From: Neptunomonas phycophila | Lineage (GTDB): Bacteria; Pseudomonadota; Gammaproteobacteria; Pseudomonadales; Balneatricaceae | Assembly: GCF_001922575.1 (NCBI RefSeq) | Contig: NZ_MRCI01000001.1 | Span: forward strand, 868,001 to 932,000 | Reading direction: 5' to 3' | DNA: 64,000 nucleotides | Shown: positions 28,286-36,666 of the stretch, one piece after another | Layout of the letters: every line of letters begins with the position of its first letter | Numbering within the stretch: the stretch's first letter is position 1 | Notes under the pieces: model-generated | What the model saw: the letters and a program-made list of their open reading frames with translations, nothing else | What the model was told of the DNA's origin: nothing | Database searches by the model: none | Position numbers and translations under genes: made by a program

Positions 28286-28750
28286 ATGATTAGCAAGGAA
28301 GAGCTAGAAGCATTATTAGGTGACCATATTTCAAGCCACTGCGACCAAAACTTAGTCGCTGATAACCTTAACCATTGTGCGCATTTTGTGTCTCATGTTT
28401 TAGGGTATGAGTTTGGTTATCAATGCGGTAATCAGACGCAATCGTCAGGTGAAGGTGCCACAATTCGAGTGCAAGAAGTTTTCTCTCGATGCCCTAAAGT
28501 TGGCTTGTGGAGTGATAAAGGTCCGTGCCTTAGCGCTTGTCTCGCTTTTGTAACGAAACGTAGCAACGTTGATCTTGCTCGCAAAACTATGTCGAACGTA
28601 CCTCGTAAGCATATTGGTATTTTCGCTGATGGTTATATCTACCATTACTCTAACTCTAAAGACGAAGTCGTTAAGCAAACGCCAGCTCAGTTTGCTAATC
28701 ATTATCAAGGAGCAGGTTATGCTGTCTTTTATGGAACGTTCATCAATTAG
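28286..28750 (+). CDS. Putative T6SS cysteine amidase effector (NlpC/P60- or CHAP-like)
   Basis: The protein is 154 residues with no signal peptide. Residues 28-40 (LNHCAHFVSHVLG) have the nucleophile-helix pattern of papain-like wall amidases, giving Cys31 as the candidate nucleophile. Residues 107-116 (RKHIGIFADG) match the catalytic-His strand, giving His109. T6SS Tae effectors are small single-domain enzymes of this fold that cut peptidoglycan peptides in rival periplasms. The position right after hcp and a downstream signal-peptide partner fit that model. I cannot assign it to Tae1-4, and it may be a separate family. Several extra cysteines (19, 47, 69, 81, 85) are unusual. Function is inferred. 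Confidence 0.7.
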   Translation: MISKEELEALLGDHISSHCDQNLVADNLNHCAHFVSHVLGYEFGYQCGNQTQSSGEGATIRVQEVFSRCPKVGLWSDKGPCLSACLAFVTKRSNVDLARKTMSNVPRKHIGIFADGYIYHYSNSKDEVVKQTPAQFANHYQGAGYAVFYGTFIN

Positions 28751-29162
28751 TCGTTTTATGGGGGCAGTTATTTTGATGCTGAGCGCACAAATGGCGCTGG
28801 CTCATAATGATGAAGCGTCGCATAAGGCGGTTTCGTTACCAACCCATGCTGAGGCGTTTGCTCTGTTGATGCAGCAAGGTGATCAGCCGTTTAGCACAAT
28901 CAGCTCTTGCCAATCAGTTAGTGATGTAAGCAGCGAAACAGTTCGAGATATCTTAGGTTATTATTTATCTGTTTTGGCTCAATTCGACGAATCACGTATC
29001 AAGGTAACCAGCCATCCTGAATCGGCTCATATCCGTATCGCTATTAGCTTTGAGGTGGTCGATGATGAGTCGCCATGGAGTTATGGTTTTGAGTTTAATG
29101 TAGAGAACAATGACGGCCACTGGAATACTGTGAGTGGCAGTTTACGTTGTACAGGTATGTAA
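28719..29162 (+). CDS. Putative periplasmic immunity protein for the amidase
   Basis: This 147-residue protein has an N-terminal signal (FMGAVILMLSAQMALA, cut before HNDEAS), so it would be exported to the periplasm, where a wall amidase would act. The ATG at 28719 has an AAGGAG ribosome site 5 bases upstream and overlaps the amidase reading frame by 32 bases, implying coupled translation. Two cysteines remain in the mature form (SSCQS, LRCTG). I do not recognise a family. A small secreted partner overlapping a T6SS amidase is the standard Tae-Tai arrangement, so the call rests on context. An alternative start at 28731 or 28758 would shorten the signal peptide. Confidence 0.65.
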   Translation: MLSFMERSSISRFMGAVILMLSAQMALAHNDEASHKAVSLPTHAEAFALLMQQGDQPFSTISSCQSVSDVSSETVRDILGYYLSVLAQFDESRIKVTSHPESAHIRIAISFEVVDDESPWSYGFEFNVENNDGHWNTVSGSLRCTGM

Positions 29163-29248
29163 GGTGTCGTTAGGGGCTTATTGATGTAGTAAAGTCTAAA
29201 ATATGGGTGTGTAGTCTATTTCTATTATTGTGATGTACAGGGAAGTGT

Positions 29249-31252
29249 ATGGCTGACTTTAAGCAGCAAAGCCGTTTGTTGGCAATTGATACCCCACTCG
29301 GTGACGATGTTTTTTTGCTAACTCGTCTAGCAGGTGAAGAATCTGTATCAGCGCTTTTTGGCATTGAAATAGAAGCGTATTCATTACGCAAAGATATCAC
29401 CCCCGCTGAGATAGTCGGGCAGAACGTTACGCTAAAAATAGCCGCTACCGACGAGTCTGCGCTCTTTTTACCCGATAGTTATCGTTATATTAATGGCTAC
29501 ATCAAAAGCTTCCGACAAGAAGGACGTCAGCTCCAAGACTTACGCGGCTATTCGGCCGTTGTTGTTCCTTGGTTATGGTTCTTAACGCAAACCAGCGACT
29601 GCAAAATATTTCAGTTTAAAAACATTCAAGAAATTGCCACGGCCATCTTTGAAGAAAACGGCTTTACCGACTTCCAATTCCGCTTAGTGGGCCAGCATCC
29701 TGCACGCGATTACTGCGTCCAGTACAAAGAAAGCGACTTCAACTTTATCTCTCGCCTCTTTGAAGAAGAAGGGCTGTACTACTACTTCGCTCACGAAGCA
29801 GGTAAACACACGCTGATTATCAGTGACCACATTGGTGGCTATGACGAATCAGACGAGCAATCTATTACCTATGCTGCCGGTTCACTGACCCAACACACGA
29901 TTCATAACTGGTATCACAGCTTCCAGTTCATGACAGGGCGCTACGCCAAACGAGACTACGACTTCAAAAAGCCGAGTAATCGACTACAAACCTCGGCGGC
30001 CGCTGACATGGTCGTACCGGGCGTTGGAAAATATGAACACTTTATCTACCCCGGCCGCTATGAAGATAAAACTCACGGTGACCAGCTAACACGCCTACGT
30101 GTTGAAGCTGATGAGGCTGCTCACGATGTGATTACAGGGGAAGGTGGCTGCCGCAGCTTCTCTGCCGGTCACACTTTTGTACTTGAACGCCACGACGATG
30201 CCCCCGAAGAATTGGGCGAGTATGTCTTATTAAGCGTTAGCCACAAAGCTCAAGACTACTCCTACACCAGCAATGACGAACAAGACAAAGAATACAGTAA
30301 CGAATTCCGCTGCATCTCATCAGAAACTATTTACCGTCCCCCACAAACCACCGGTTGGCCGCGAATGCAAGGCCCACAAAATGCGATTGTTGTAGGTCCT
30401 GAAGGCGAAGAAATCTACACAGACGAATACGGTCGTGTAAAAGTCCAGTTTCCATGGGACCGCTACGGCGCTTACAACGAAAACAGCTCCTGCTGGGTGC
30501 GTGTCACCCACAGTTGGGCGGGTAAAAACTGGGGTAACATCTACCTACCGCGCATTGGTCAAGAAGTCATCGTTGACTTTATGGATGGAGACCCAGATCG
30601 TCCGATTATAACCGGCCGCGTGTACAACGCTGAACAAATGCCACCGTACGAATTACCGGCGAACAAAACCCAAAGCGGAACACTCACGCGATCCACCAAA
30701 GGCGGCACGGCCAGTAATGCCAATGCGTTGCGCTTTGATGATAAAAAAGGCGAAGAAGAGGTCTGGCTGCACGCCGAAAAAGACCAGCGAATTGAGGTAG
30801 AGAACGACGAATCGCACTGGGTGGGTCATGACCGCGTAAAAGAGATCGATCACGACGAAACGGTGTTTGTACATCACGACCGTACCGAGACAGTCGACAA
30901 CAACGAGAAAATTCTCATCCGTAACAATCGTATGCACACAACGGGAATTGCCGAGATTAAAACGGTGGGCATGGTACGTGTGCACACGGTGGGTGTGAAT
31001 GAGACCAATACGATTGGGGCGGCTCAAGAGAATACAGTCGGTGTTGCACGGACGAGTACGATCGGCGAATCCGATACGTTAAACGTAGGCAAAAGCTTGA
31101 AGATCAACGTTGGTGAAACAATCGAGATTGCTTGTGGCAAGTCACTTATTAAATTAGACAGCGAAGGCAATATCTTTATTAACGGTGTAAAACTCAGTAT
31201 CACGGGTGAAAAACACGTTCAAATTGAAGGTAAACGAGTAGATATTAACTAA
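29249..31252 (+). CDS. vgrG: T6SS spike protein VgrG (TssI)
   Basis: This 667-residue VgrG has a gp27-like region (residues ~1-370, with YCVQYKESDFNFISRLFEEEGLYYYF) and a gp5 OB-fold (EYGRVKVQFPWDRYG, SCWVRVTHSWAGKNWGNIYLPRIGQEVIVDFMDGDPDRPIITGRVYN). A C-terminal beta-helix needle of HTVGVNET/NTIGAAQENTVG-type repeats leads into a short ending. No extra effector domain follows, so it is a structural or carrier VgrG that would need a PAAR-type tip. The DUF2169 adaptor gene comes 11 bases later. The DUF4150 PAAR-like effector lies 8 kb away on the other strand. Confidence 0.96.
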   Translation: MADFKQQSRLLAIDTPLGDDVFLLTRLAGEESVSALFGIEIEAYSLRKDITPAEIVGQNVTLKIAATDESALFLPDSYRYINGYIKSFRQEGRQLQDLRGYSAVVVPWLWFLTQTSDCKIFQFKNIQEIATAIFEENGFTDFQFRLVGQHPARDYCVQYKESDFNFISRLFEEEGLYYYFAHEAGKHTLIISDHIGGYDESDEQSITYAAGSLTQHTIHNWYHSFQFMTGRYAKRDYDFKKPSNRLQTSAAADMVVPGVGKYEHFIYPGRYEDKTHGDQLTRLRVEADEAAHDVITGEGGCRSFSAGHTFVLERHDDAPEELGEYVLLSVSHKAQDYSYTSNDEQDKEYSNEFRCISSETIYRPPQTTGWPRMQGPQNAIVVGPEGEEIYTDEYGRVKVQFPWDRYGAYNENSSCWVRVTHSWAGKNWGNIYLPRIGQEVIVDFMDGDPDRPIITGRVYNAEQMPPYELPANKTQSGTLTRSTKGGTASNANALRFDDKKGEEEVWLHAEKDQRIEVENDESHWVGHDRVKEIDHDETVFVHHDRTETVDNNEKILIRNNRMHTTGIAEIKTVGMVRVHTVGVNETNTIGAAQENTVGVARTSTIGESDTLNVGKSLKINVGETIEIACGKSLIKLDSEGNIFINGVKLSITGEKHVQIEGKRVDIN

Positions 31253-31263
31253 GTGAATACTCC

Positions 31264-32370
31264 ATGAATCGCCCTGATACAGTTATATCCAGTCCATTAC
31301 CGAAAGCTAAGGTGCCTGACGTAGAGAATCAGACACCTTATCCCACACAATATTTTCAAACGGTTGACCCTGACGACAATGTGTTTCATGTTGTAGTACT
31401 TAAAGCAACGTATGACATGACACAGACCAACGAATTTGGGCAATTAGAACCACATACTGAGTTAACCGCGTTAGCAACATCAGATCAATTTGAAGGCGAA
31501 CCCGGCGAAACCCCCTTAATTTACGAAAGTGATTACTGTGCATTCAAGCCTAAATGTGATGTTTTTCTGATGAACGCCATTGCTTATGCCCCTGAAAATC
31601 AAGCTTTAGCGCGATGGCCAGTGGCCGTAGCTGTTGGGGACTGGAAAAAAATTGTTAATGTTACAGGGCCGAGAAAGTTTATTTTAAAAGATGGTGCCTA
31701 TCAGTTAACGGAACCACAAGCGGTAAAAGTGGTAGAGCTTAACTACTCAAATGCATTGGGCGGAGAAAACCGGTGGCCCGAAAAGCCCAACGCTGAGGGC
31801 GAATTTGCTATTCATGAAGTAGCCCCTGAAAATTCAGTTGGTAAAGGTTTTGCTGATAAAGACTGGCTATCTTATGCCAAGCCCACATCATATCCAGCTC
31901 CGCAAATAGAGCTGTACGAGCAGGCTTATACAGGACAGGCTGAATACCCAGCCGTAAGCCTAACCCCTATGATGAAGACATGGGAACCACGTGTTGATTT
32001 AGCGGGAAGTTATAATGACGACTGGAAGCATCATCGTTGGCCAAAATTACCGATTGATCATGATTATGCTTTCTGGAACTGCACTCCTGCAGATCAGCAG
32101 ATTGACTATCCTGTTGGTGGTGAAGTTGTCAACTTGGTTAACCTGCACCCGGAAGTCCCGCATATTCGTTTTAGTTTACCTACGGACCAGTTTGTTTGTG
32201 ACGTATATTTGGATGAAGGTCCGGTGCTTAAACAAAAGATGCATTTAGATACACTGGCTATTGATATGCAGAACCTGAAGCTTATTACTGTTCACAGAGT
32301 CAATGTTATATCCGGTATTAACTCACTGGAATTTAAAGTGCGTTTATCCAAGCGAGAAAACTCTATATGA
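31264..32370 (+). CDS. DUF2169 T6SS effector adaptor
   Basis: This 368-residue protein matches the DUF2169 family in layout and motifs: QYFQTVDPDDNVFHVVVLKATYDM at the start, PLIYESDYCAFKPKCDVFLMNAIAYAP, then VNVTGPRKF and GGENRWPEKP. DUF2169 proteins are encoded beside VgrG and DUF4150/PAAR effectors and are regarded as adaptors or chaperones that load the effector onto VgrG. No effector is adjacent on this strand. The likely client is the DUF4150 effector on the opposite strand at 39.4-41.5 kb. The stop overlaps the next gene (ATGA). Confidence 0.85.
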   Translation: MNRPDTVISSPLPKAKVPDVENQTPYPTQYFQTVDPDDNVFHVVVLKATYDMTQTNEFGQLEPHTELTALATSDQFEGEPGETPLIYESDYCAFKPKCDVFLMNAIAYAPENQALARWPVAVAVGDWKKIVNVTGPRKFILKDGAYQLTEPQAVKVVELNYSNALGGENRWPEKPNAEGEFAIHEVAPENSVGKGFADKDWLSYAKPTSYPAPQIELYEQAYTGQAEYPAVSLTPMMKTWEPRVDLAGSYNDDWKHHRWPKLPIDHDYAFWNCTPADQQIDYPVGGEVVNLVNLHPEVPHIRFSLPTDQFVCDVYLDEGPVLKQKMHLDTLAIDMQNLKLITVHRVNVISGINSLEFKVRLSKRENSI

Positions 32371-32996
32371 GCATAGCTAAACCTAAGTCGGGTCAAATTC
32401 ATCCTAACAAGTATGGAAGTGCAGGCTCTCTAGCAAATACGGTTGGTATGATTATTCCTGTGATCCCTCCAGCGATGAGTGGGGCGGTTTTTAATGAGTC
32501 TACCCTAAGCGACATTTCATCGTTGAGTGCAGCAGCCTTGTTATCACAATATCTACCAGGTAGCTCTGGCGCCAGTAACGTCATGGAGGCTGCTTTAGAT
32601 ATTATGCAAGAAAGTGCTAAAGAAGCTACTCCCAGCCCCGCAGTTATAGCTCATATGGCTCAAGTACTTGCAGTTGAAACCTCAATGATAAGTGTGCGTC
32701 AGCAAAAGGTTAACCAGACAGAGGCAATGGGTGGTATTTCTAATACAGCCCAACAAGAATCGATATTGGCTAATGATATAAATGCCCTAGAAGTACTAAA
32801 GCAGCAACTGGACGAACAAACGGCAAAGATTCCTCATTTTGAAAAAGTAATACCTGTTCTTAAAGCGGCTTCAACGGCTGCACATATCGCCCAACAGATA
32901 GATAACGGTAAATTCGGTATGGCTGGGCTAATGAGCGCCATGAATGCGGGCTCCGCACTGAGTAAACTGGCAAGTAAGTCATTAAATACAGCATAG
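32367..32996 (+). CDS. Unknown protein coupled to the DUF2169 adaptor
   Basis: I do not recognise this 209-residue protein. It is Ala/Ser/Met-rich and appears mainly helical. A hydrophobic N-terminal patch (LANTVGMIIPVIPPAMSG) is followed by long amphipathic helices and a Gln-rich middle (QTEAMGGISNTAQQES), and there is no signal peptide. Its ATG overlaps the adaptor stop by 4 bases, so the two are translated together. It could be a co-chaperone, a structural tip partner, or a remnant effector. Context says only that it belongs with vgrG-DUF2169. It is followed by a shared bidirectional terminator. Confidence 0.6.
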   Translation: MSIAKPKSGQIHPNKYGSAGSLANTVGMIIPVIPPAMSGAVFNESTLSDISSLSAAALLSQYLPGSSGASNVMEAALDIMQESAKEATPSPAVIAHMAQVLAVETSMISVRQQKVNQTEAMGGISNTAQQESILANDINALEVLKQQLDEQTAKIPHFEKVIPVLKAASTAAHIAQQIDNGKFGMAGLMSAMNAGSALSKLASKSLNTA

Positions 32997-33093
32997 AATA
33001 GAGGCCTCACACCACATTGATAGCGTATACGTTTGTAACGTTTTCAAGGTATCGAGAGTAGTAGTTGGTTATATAACGTGACATTTGAAGTAT

Positions 33094-33124
33094 AAAAAAG
33101 GGGCTGTATATTAGCCCCTTTTTT
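33094..33124. terminator. Bidirectional intrinsic terminator
   Basis: AAAAAAGGGGCT and AGCCCCTTTTTT form a perfect 12-bp palindrome around a 7-base loop, with A/T tracts on both sides. It lies between the rightward T6SS tail and the leftward phytase gene, whose stop is 19 bases away, and can stop both transcripts. Confidence 0.93.
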
Positions 33125-33142
33125 ATGAGTCATTTTCGGATT

Positions 33143-35236
33143 TTACGGAAGCTCTAGCGATTCGCGTATATCCTTCCAGCTGACCATCTTGAAGTTTTGG
33201 TTTTCTGTTTGGTATTCGGCGTCAATGTTGTACCAGTCCTGAGCTATCATCATTCCCTCAGGATAATCACTGCCTAAATTAGCAGAAACAACATGAATGC
33301 CATCAGTATCGGATGCGCCATCTACACCAATGTTATCATCACCAACAATGGCGAATGTACCTAATAAAGTGTGATTGTTGAGAACGTCATAAACAACATA
33401 GGTATTGTTACCTTGGCTAGAAGCGATTAGGTATTTTTGAGTACCGTTGTTAAATAACGTTAAGCCTTCGACGTCAGCAACCAAATTTATACCGTCAATA
33501 GCAGCAATTTGAGTCGCGTCTGTGGGCCCTGTCTCGTGCGCATCGAAAGACCAAATAGCAACGTCTTCTTCACCAACATAGAGGATGCCCGCCTCATCAT
33601 CAGCCACACAGCCTTCGGGTTGGCTATCAACGCTGAGAGTGCGCACAACAGCCCCTTCAACACCGTCATTGGTCAGGGTTAGTCGCCATTGTTCAATGGT
33701 TCCATCTTTACCATTAACAAATACGTAAGGCGTCCCGTCTTCCGCTTGATACATACATAAACCATAGACTTCATCTACCGACGATAGTAACTCGTCTGCT
33801 TCGGCGTGTACGTGACTTCCTTGGGCGGGGAGGGGCTGTATAGGCGTTTGGTTATTCGACGCAGACTGTATGCTATAAAATGAAAGTGTATTTAACTCTC
33901 GATTAGAAGCGGCGGCTAATGAAATGAGAGAGCTATCTGGTTTAATAAGTCCTTGGCGAATGTCTATGTTATTCGGTTCGCCGCCCTCCAGGTACTGAAC
34001 CTCATCACCTGAGAGAGTGTAGGCCATTAACCCGCCTTGTTTATTGGTGGCAATAATTAGGCTGTCAGAAGGTGAGTCTTCGTTTAGCCAGAATGCGGGG
34101 TCATCAGCCGCATCGCCGTCATCATCAACTTCTGTGGTTTCATCTCTGGCTATGACGAGTTGTACTCCCTCTACATCTAAATCACGAGGGTCAACTTGGT
34201 TACTATTATAAGCCCCTCCTTGTTGAATTAAGGCAATGACATCTGTTTGATTTAATCTTTCATAAACAGGTGCATCTAATTCGGTGTTGGCTAGCCAAAG
34301 GGAATCAGAAGAAGCTGCCAAACTTTTAATTTCTATGAATCCATTAACCTCTGTCTGTACTAAGAGTGAATAATCGGATAAGCGGTAAGCTAATAAACCT
34401 GCACCCTCATCACCTACGTATAAAATACCATCTCCATTGGTATCGTGAGTTAGGTCAATGCCTTCGATTTCTTGGAGAGCACCTAAAGGACTAATACCGT
34501 CAACTAATGCGCGCTCCTTGACGTTTTCTGGATCTGCACCATAAGCCCAGATTCCTAAATTTTGTTCTGCAATAAAGAGAGTTCCTGCCACATCATCTAC
34601 TGCACAGGCGCTAAGCTCACCACCCACTGATAGACTTCGCACAGCAAGAGGCGCGCCCTGAGTATCGGTAACTGCACTAACCAGATTTATGCCATCATAA
34701 GCTAGTTTGTATTGTAGAACTTCACCAGATTCGTCAAATGCGGTTGCAGTGATATTTCCTGTGGTTAGGTTTTTATACAAACAAACACCCGCAGGTTCGA
34801 TTGGTAGTGTCCAATACCCGACTTGGTCTAAAGGCTGATCATCATCACTCACACTAAAAAAGGCTAGGGCTGCTTCGTCTGGCAAAGCTACAGCTACTAA
34901 ATCAATGCTAGCGCCTTGGTTATCACTAAGGCCGTATCTTATGTCGGCACCTATGGCTTCAAACCCCTCGTTATGCCAAACCTGTTTGCCTTCGGAGTTA
35001 AAAACGGCAAGACCATCTCCTTCCAGTGCAACGATTAAACGATTGCGTGTTACATCTGTCGGATGTTCCCAGACCGCAGCATCGGCAATATCTTCATAGC
35101 TGTTTTCAATGGATACGCTTGATGATAAAACCGTTTGCGAAGAGTTAGAGCTTGAATCTTGGTCGCTGGAAGAGCCTTCTCCGCAGCCACTTAATATAAG
35201 AACCGAACAAAGCCCAGCAATACCTGGAAATTTCAT
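33143..35236 (-). CDS. Lipoprotein beta-propeller phytase, two propeller domains
   Basis: The protein is 697 residues from ATG 35236 (AAGGAC ribosome site). A lipobox LILSGC is followed by a Ser/Asp/Asn-rich spacer. Two propeller-like halves follow. The first (about 40-350) has ADAAVWEHPTD and GADIRYGL. The second (about 370-690) has DDPAFWLNEDSPSDSLIIATNKQGGL, NNIDIRQG and SQPEGCVADDEAGILYVGEED, the classical BPP phytase metal-binding and active-site pattern. Dual-domain BPPs are known, usually with a weakly active N-terminal half. It would release phosphate from inositol phosphates at the cell surface. An in-frame GTG/ATG 16 codons upstream would spoil the lipoprotein signal. No link to T6SS is evident. 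Confidence 0.88.
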   Translation of the reverse strand: MKFPGIAGLCSVLILSGCGEGSSSDQDSSSNSSQTVLSSSVSIENSYEDIADAAVWEHPTDVTRNRLIVALEGDGLAVFNSEGKQVWHNEGFEAIGADIRYGLSDNQGASIDLVAVALPDEAALAFFSVSDDDQPLDQVGYWTLPIEPAGVCLYKNLTTGNITATAFDESGEVLQYKLAYDGINLVSAVTDTQGAPLAVRSLSVGGELSACAVDDVAGTLFIAEQNLGIWAYGADPENVKERALVDGISPLGALQEIEGIDLTHDTNGDGILYVGDEGAGLLAYRLSDYSLLVQTEVNGFIEIKSLAASSDSLWLANTELDAPVYERLNQTDVIALIQQGGAYNSNQVDPRDLDVEGVQLVIARDETTEVDDDGDAADDPAFWLNEDSPSDSLIIATNKQGGLMAYTLSGDEVQYLEGGEPNNIDIRQGLIKPDSSLISLAAASNRELNTLSFYSIQSASNNQTPIQPLPAQGSHVHAEADELLSSVDEVYGLCMYQAEDGTPYVFVNGKDGTIEQWRLTLTNDGVEGAVVRTLSVDSQPEGCVADDEAGILYVGEEDVAIWSFDAHETGPTDATQIAAIDGINLVADVEGLTLFNNGTQKYLIASSQGNNTYVVYDVLNNHTLLGTFAIVGDDNIGVDGASDTDGIHVVSANLGSDYPEGMMIAQDWYNIDAEYQTENQNFKMVSWKDIRESLELP

Positions 35237-35284
35237 GGTGTGTCCTTGGTGATTTAGCAAAGCGCAAAATACTACTGATGACAT

Positions 35285-35478
35285 GTGACACTTTCATTAA
35301 GAGTATTTGACATGGAGGGACGGGACTTAATAAACGTATATTGAATTTTTAATATTTCAGTTTTTATATGAAATTATGTAGCCTATTGGAATGCTATCTG
35401 CTTTTATAAATCAATTATAATCTGTCGTTTTTTAGAGTTGAGGGGCTCTGCCCAATGTTTGAAAAGGTATGTAATGTT
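35285..35478. other. Intergenic stretch, AT-rich
   Basis: This is the promoter side of the leftward phytase and the tail of the degraded immunity gene. It is strongly AT-rich. I see no gene, RNA or strong hairpin in it. Confidence 0.4.
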
Positions 35479-36074
35479 CTATATGTTTATGATGTCATCG
35501 TTCTCTTGGAACATTTTGCTGAATTTAAATGCTTCAATATTTAGAAAACTCAATCCGGATATTTTTTGTTTTTTGAATTCTTCTAAAACTGACTCATCTA
35601 TTACCAATAGTTTTAGATAAGTATCTATAAATATTGAAGGGAGATTCTTTGTTTCTTTGAAGGTCACTATTTTTTCAAATTCATACGTGTTAAATAAAGG
35701 TTCATTGGAATCTAGAATAAAAGTTATCTCGTGATCAGACTTGTCAAGGTTTATGGCGCTATAATAAGTGGATGGTTTTATCAGCCAATAGTTTTCGTGG
35801 TATTTATTATCGTTATCTATAAAAGTTGCAGGTTGTATAGATACATTGTTCTTGAAAAAATCTTTGGCTTCTTGGATGACTATTAACGATTTATCAAATA
35901 TCATTGCTCCTGGTGGTGTGGAGAATTTATCTTTTGTTTTTTATAAGCGTCCTCAAAAAAAGCATCATTAGATGTTTTTCCTGTATCTTCGGTATCAAAA
36001 TTTTCAGAGTTTCTATGTAAAGTAATAGAAGGTATGTCACTTCTGAGTGTACGAAATGGTACGTAGTATTTCAT
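35479..36074 (-). pseudogene. Frameshifted immunity gene, paralogue D
   Basis: The first ~50 codons from ATG 36074 (MKYYVPFRTLRSDIPSIT) and the 141-codon frame at 35479-35904 together align along the whole length of the intact 202-residue protein at 38156-38764. They are out of frame with each other. One missing base around 35925-35940, just after the codons for the shared YKK motif, explains it. The remaining frame ends in the same NDDIINI tail. Its leader (36071-36116) is identical to the intact gene's leader. It follows a start-less toxin tip by 50 bases, so it was probably that toxin's immunity gene. A sequencing error in a short A run is the alternative. Confidence 0.8.
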
Positions 36075-36116
36075 TGTAAGAAACTTATAATTTTAATATA
36101 TGTGAGTTTTCTCTAA
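36071..36116 (-). repeat. 46-bp identical leader repeat, copy 1
   Basis: This segment, covering the start codon and upstream leader of immunity paralogue D, is identical to 38761-38806 ahead of the intact paralogue B. It is AT-rich with an AATATATGTG core and probably carries a promoter or ribosome site. Identity in untranslated DNA points to recent duplication of the cassette. Confidence 0.92.
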
Positions 36117-36124
36117 ACATTATA

Positions 36125-36388
36125 TTATCGTTTGTTAGCCATGAAGGAAAAGTATTTCATGACTGAGAGCTTATACGCATCTTCCCTAGGAACGTTGAAG
36201 AGCCATTTATCGCCACCTTTCGTAGTTGCGGAACTAAGAAGCTTCATTGAGTCAGTCCACATTTCTAGAAGCTCAGGGTTTTCCGGTATGGGACGTGCTC
36301 CTATAGACCCAGGCGTAACTCGCGCGACATCATCAACTGCATTACTGTTTGGAACAACTTTAAGCCCGGCAGCCCACCGGGCTTGATC
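36125..36388 (-). pseudogene. Start-less orphan toxin tip (tip 1)
   Basis: On the - strand the frame is open from just after the stop of the previous immunity gene to TAA at 36125, without a plausible start codon. From the codons for KVVPN on, it reads 77 uninterrupted codons (PNSNAVDDVARV, ENPELLEMWTDSMKLL, KWLFNVPREDAYKLS, ending MANKR). KVVPN is the same junction that joins the spacer to the toxin in the parent effector (KVVANK) and in the other orphan tip (KVVPNK). It is therefore a displaced C-terminal toxin cassette that would be expressed only if recombined onto a spacer. I do not recognise the toxin fold. Confidence 0.7.
36362..36384 (-). terminator. Hairpin after the tip-2 immunity gene
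   Basis: AAGCCCGG and CCGGGCTT form a perfect 8-bp GC-rich stem with a 7-base loop. It begins five bases after the stop of the 91-residue immunity gene on the - strand and directly precedes the tip-1 junction. There is no T run, so it is a hairpin of likely but unproven terminator function. Confidence 0.55.
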
Positions 36389-36664
36389 TTACGCACCTAT
36401 CAGCTGCCACTCCCCACTTCGAGCTTCTTCCTGTGATAACGAAACAACATCGCTTGTCTCAAACGCCCTTTGATCAAGATTGGACATCTGATTAGCCATT
36501 TTCCTTTCGCCAGAGATTGTCAATGTTTGTCTAACCTCTTCGCCAAGGACCAAACTAAATGTTTTACCAATCACGTTACACTTCGGATCGTAGCCTGCGC
36601 ATGCCAAGATTGTGATGCCTCCTGGCAATTCAAACTTTTCTCGTATTTTCATTTGTATCTCCAT
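36389..36664 (-). CDS. Putative immunity protein for orphan toxin tip 2
   Basis: This 91-residue cytoplasmic protein (MEIQMKIREKFELPGGITILACAGYDP, then IGKTFSLVLGEEVRQTLTISGERKMANQMSNLDQ) is encoded two bases after the stop of the orphan toxin tip, with an AAGGGG ribosome site in the tip's last codons. That tight arrangement is the normal toxin-immunity order. I do not recognise the family. ATG at residue 5 is an alternative start. It has no signal peptide, so the matching toxin should act in the cytoplasm. Confidence 0.65.
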   Translation of the reverse strand: MEIQMKIREKFELPGGITILACAGYDPKCNVIGKTFSLVLGEEVRQTLTISGERKMANQMSNLDQRAFETSDVVSLSQEEARSGEWQLIGA

Positions 36665-36666
36665 TA

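Noticed and set aside
36132-36386. 84-codon frame on the + strand
   Set aside because: It is antisense to the start-less toxin tip, whose - strand translation carries the KVVPN junction and fits the locus.
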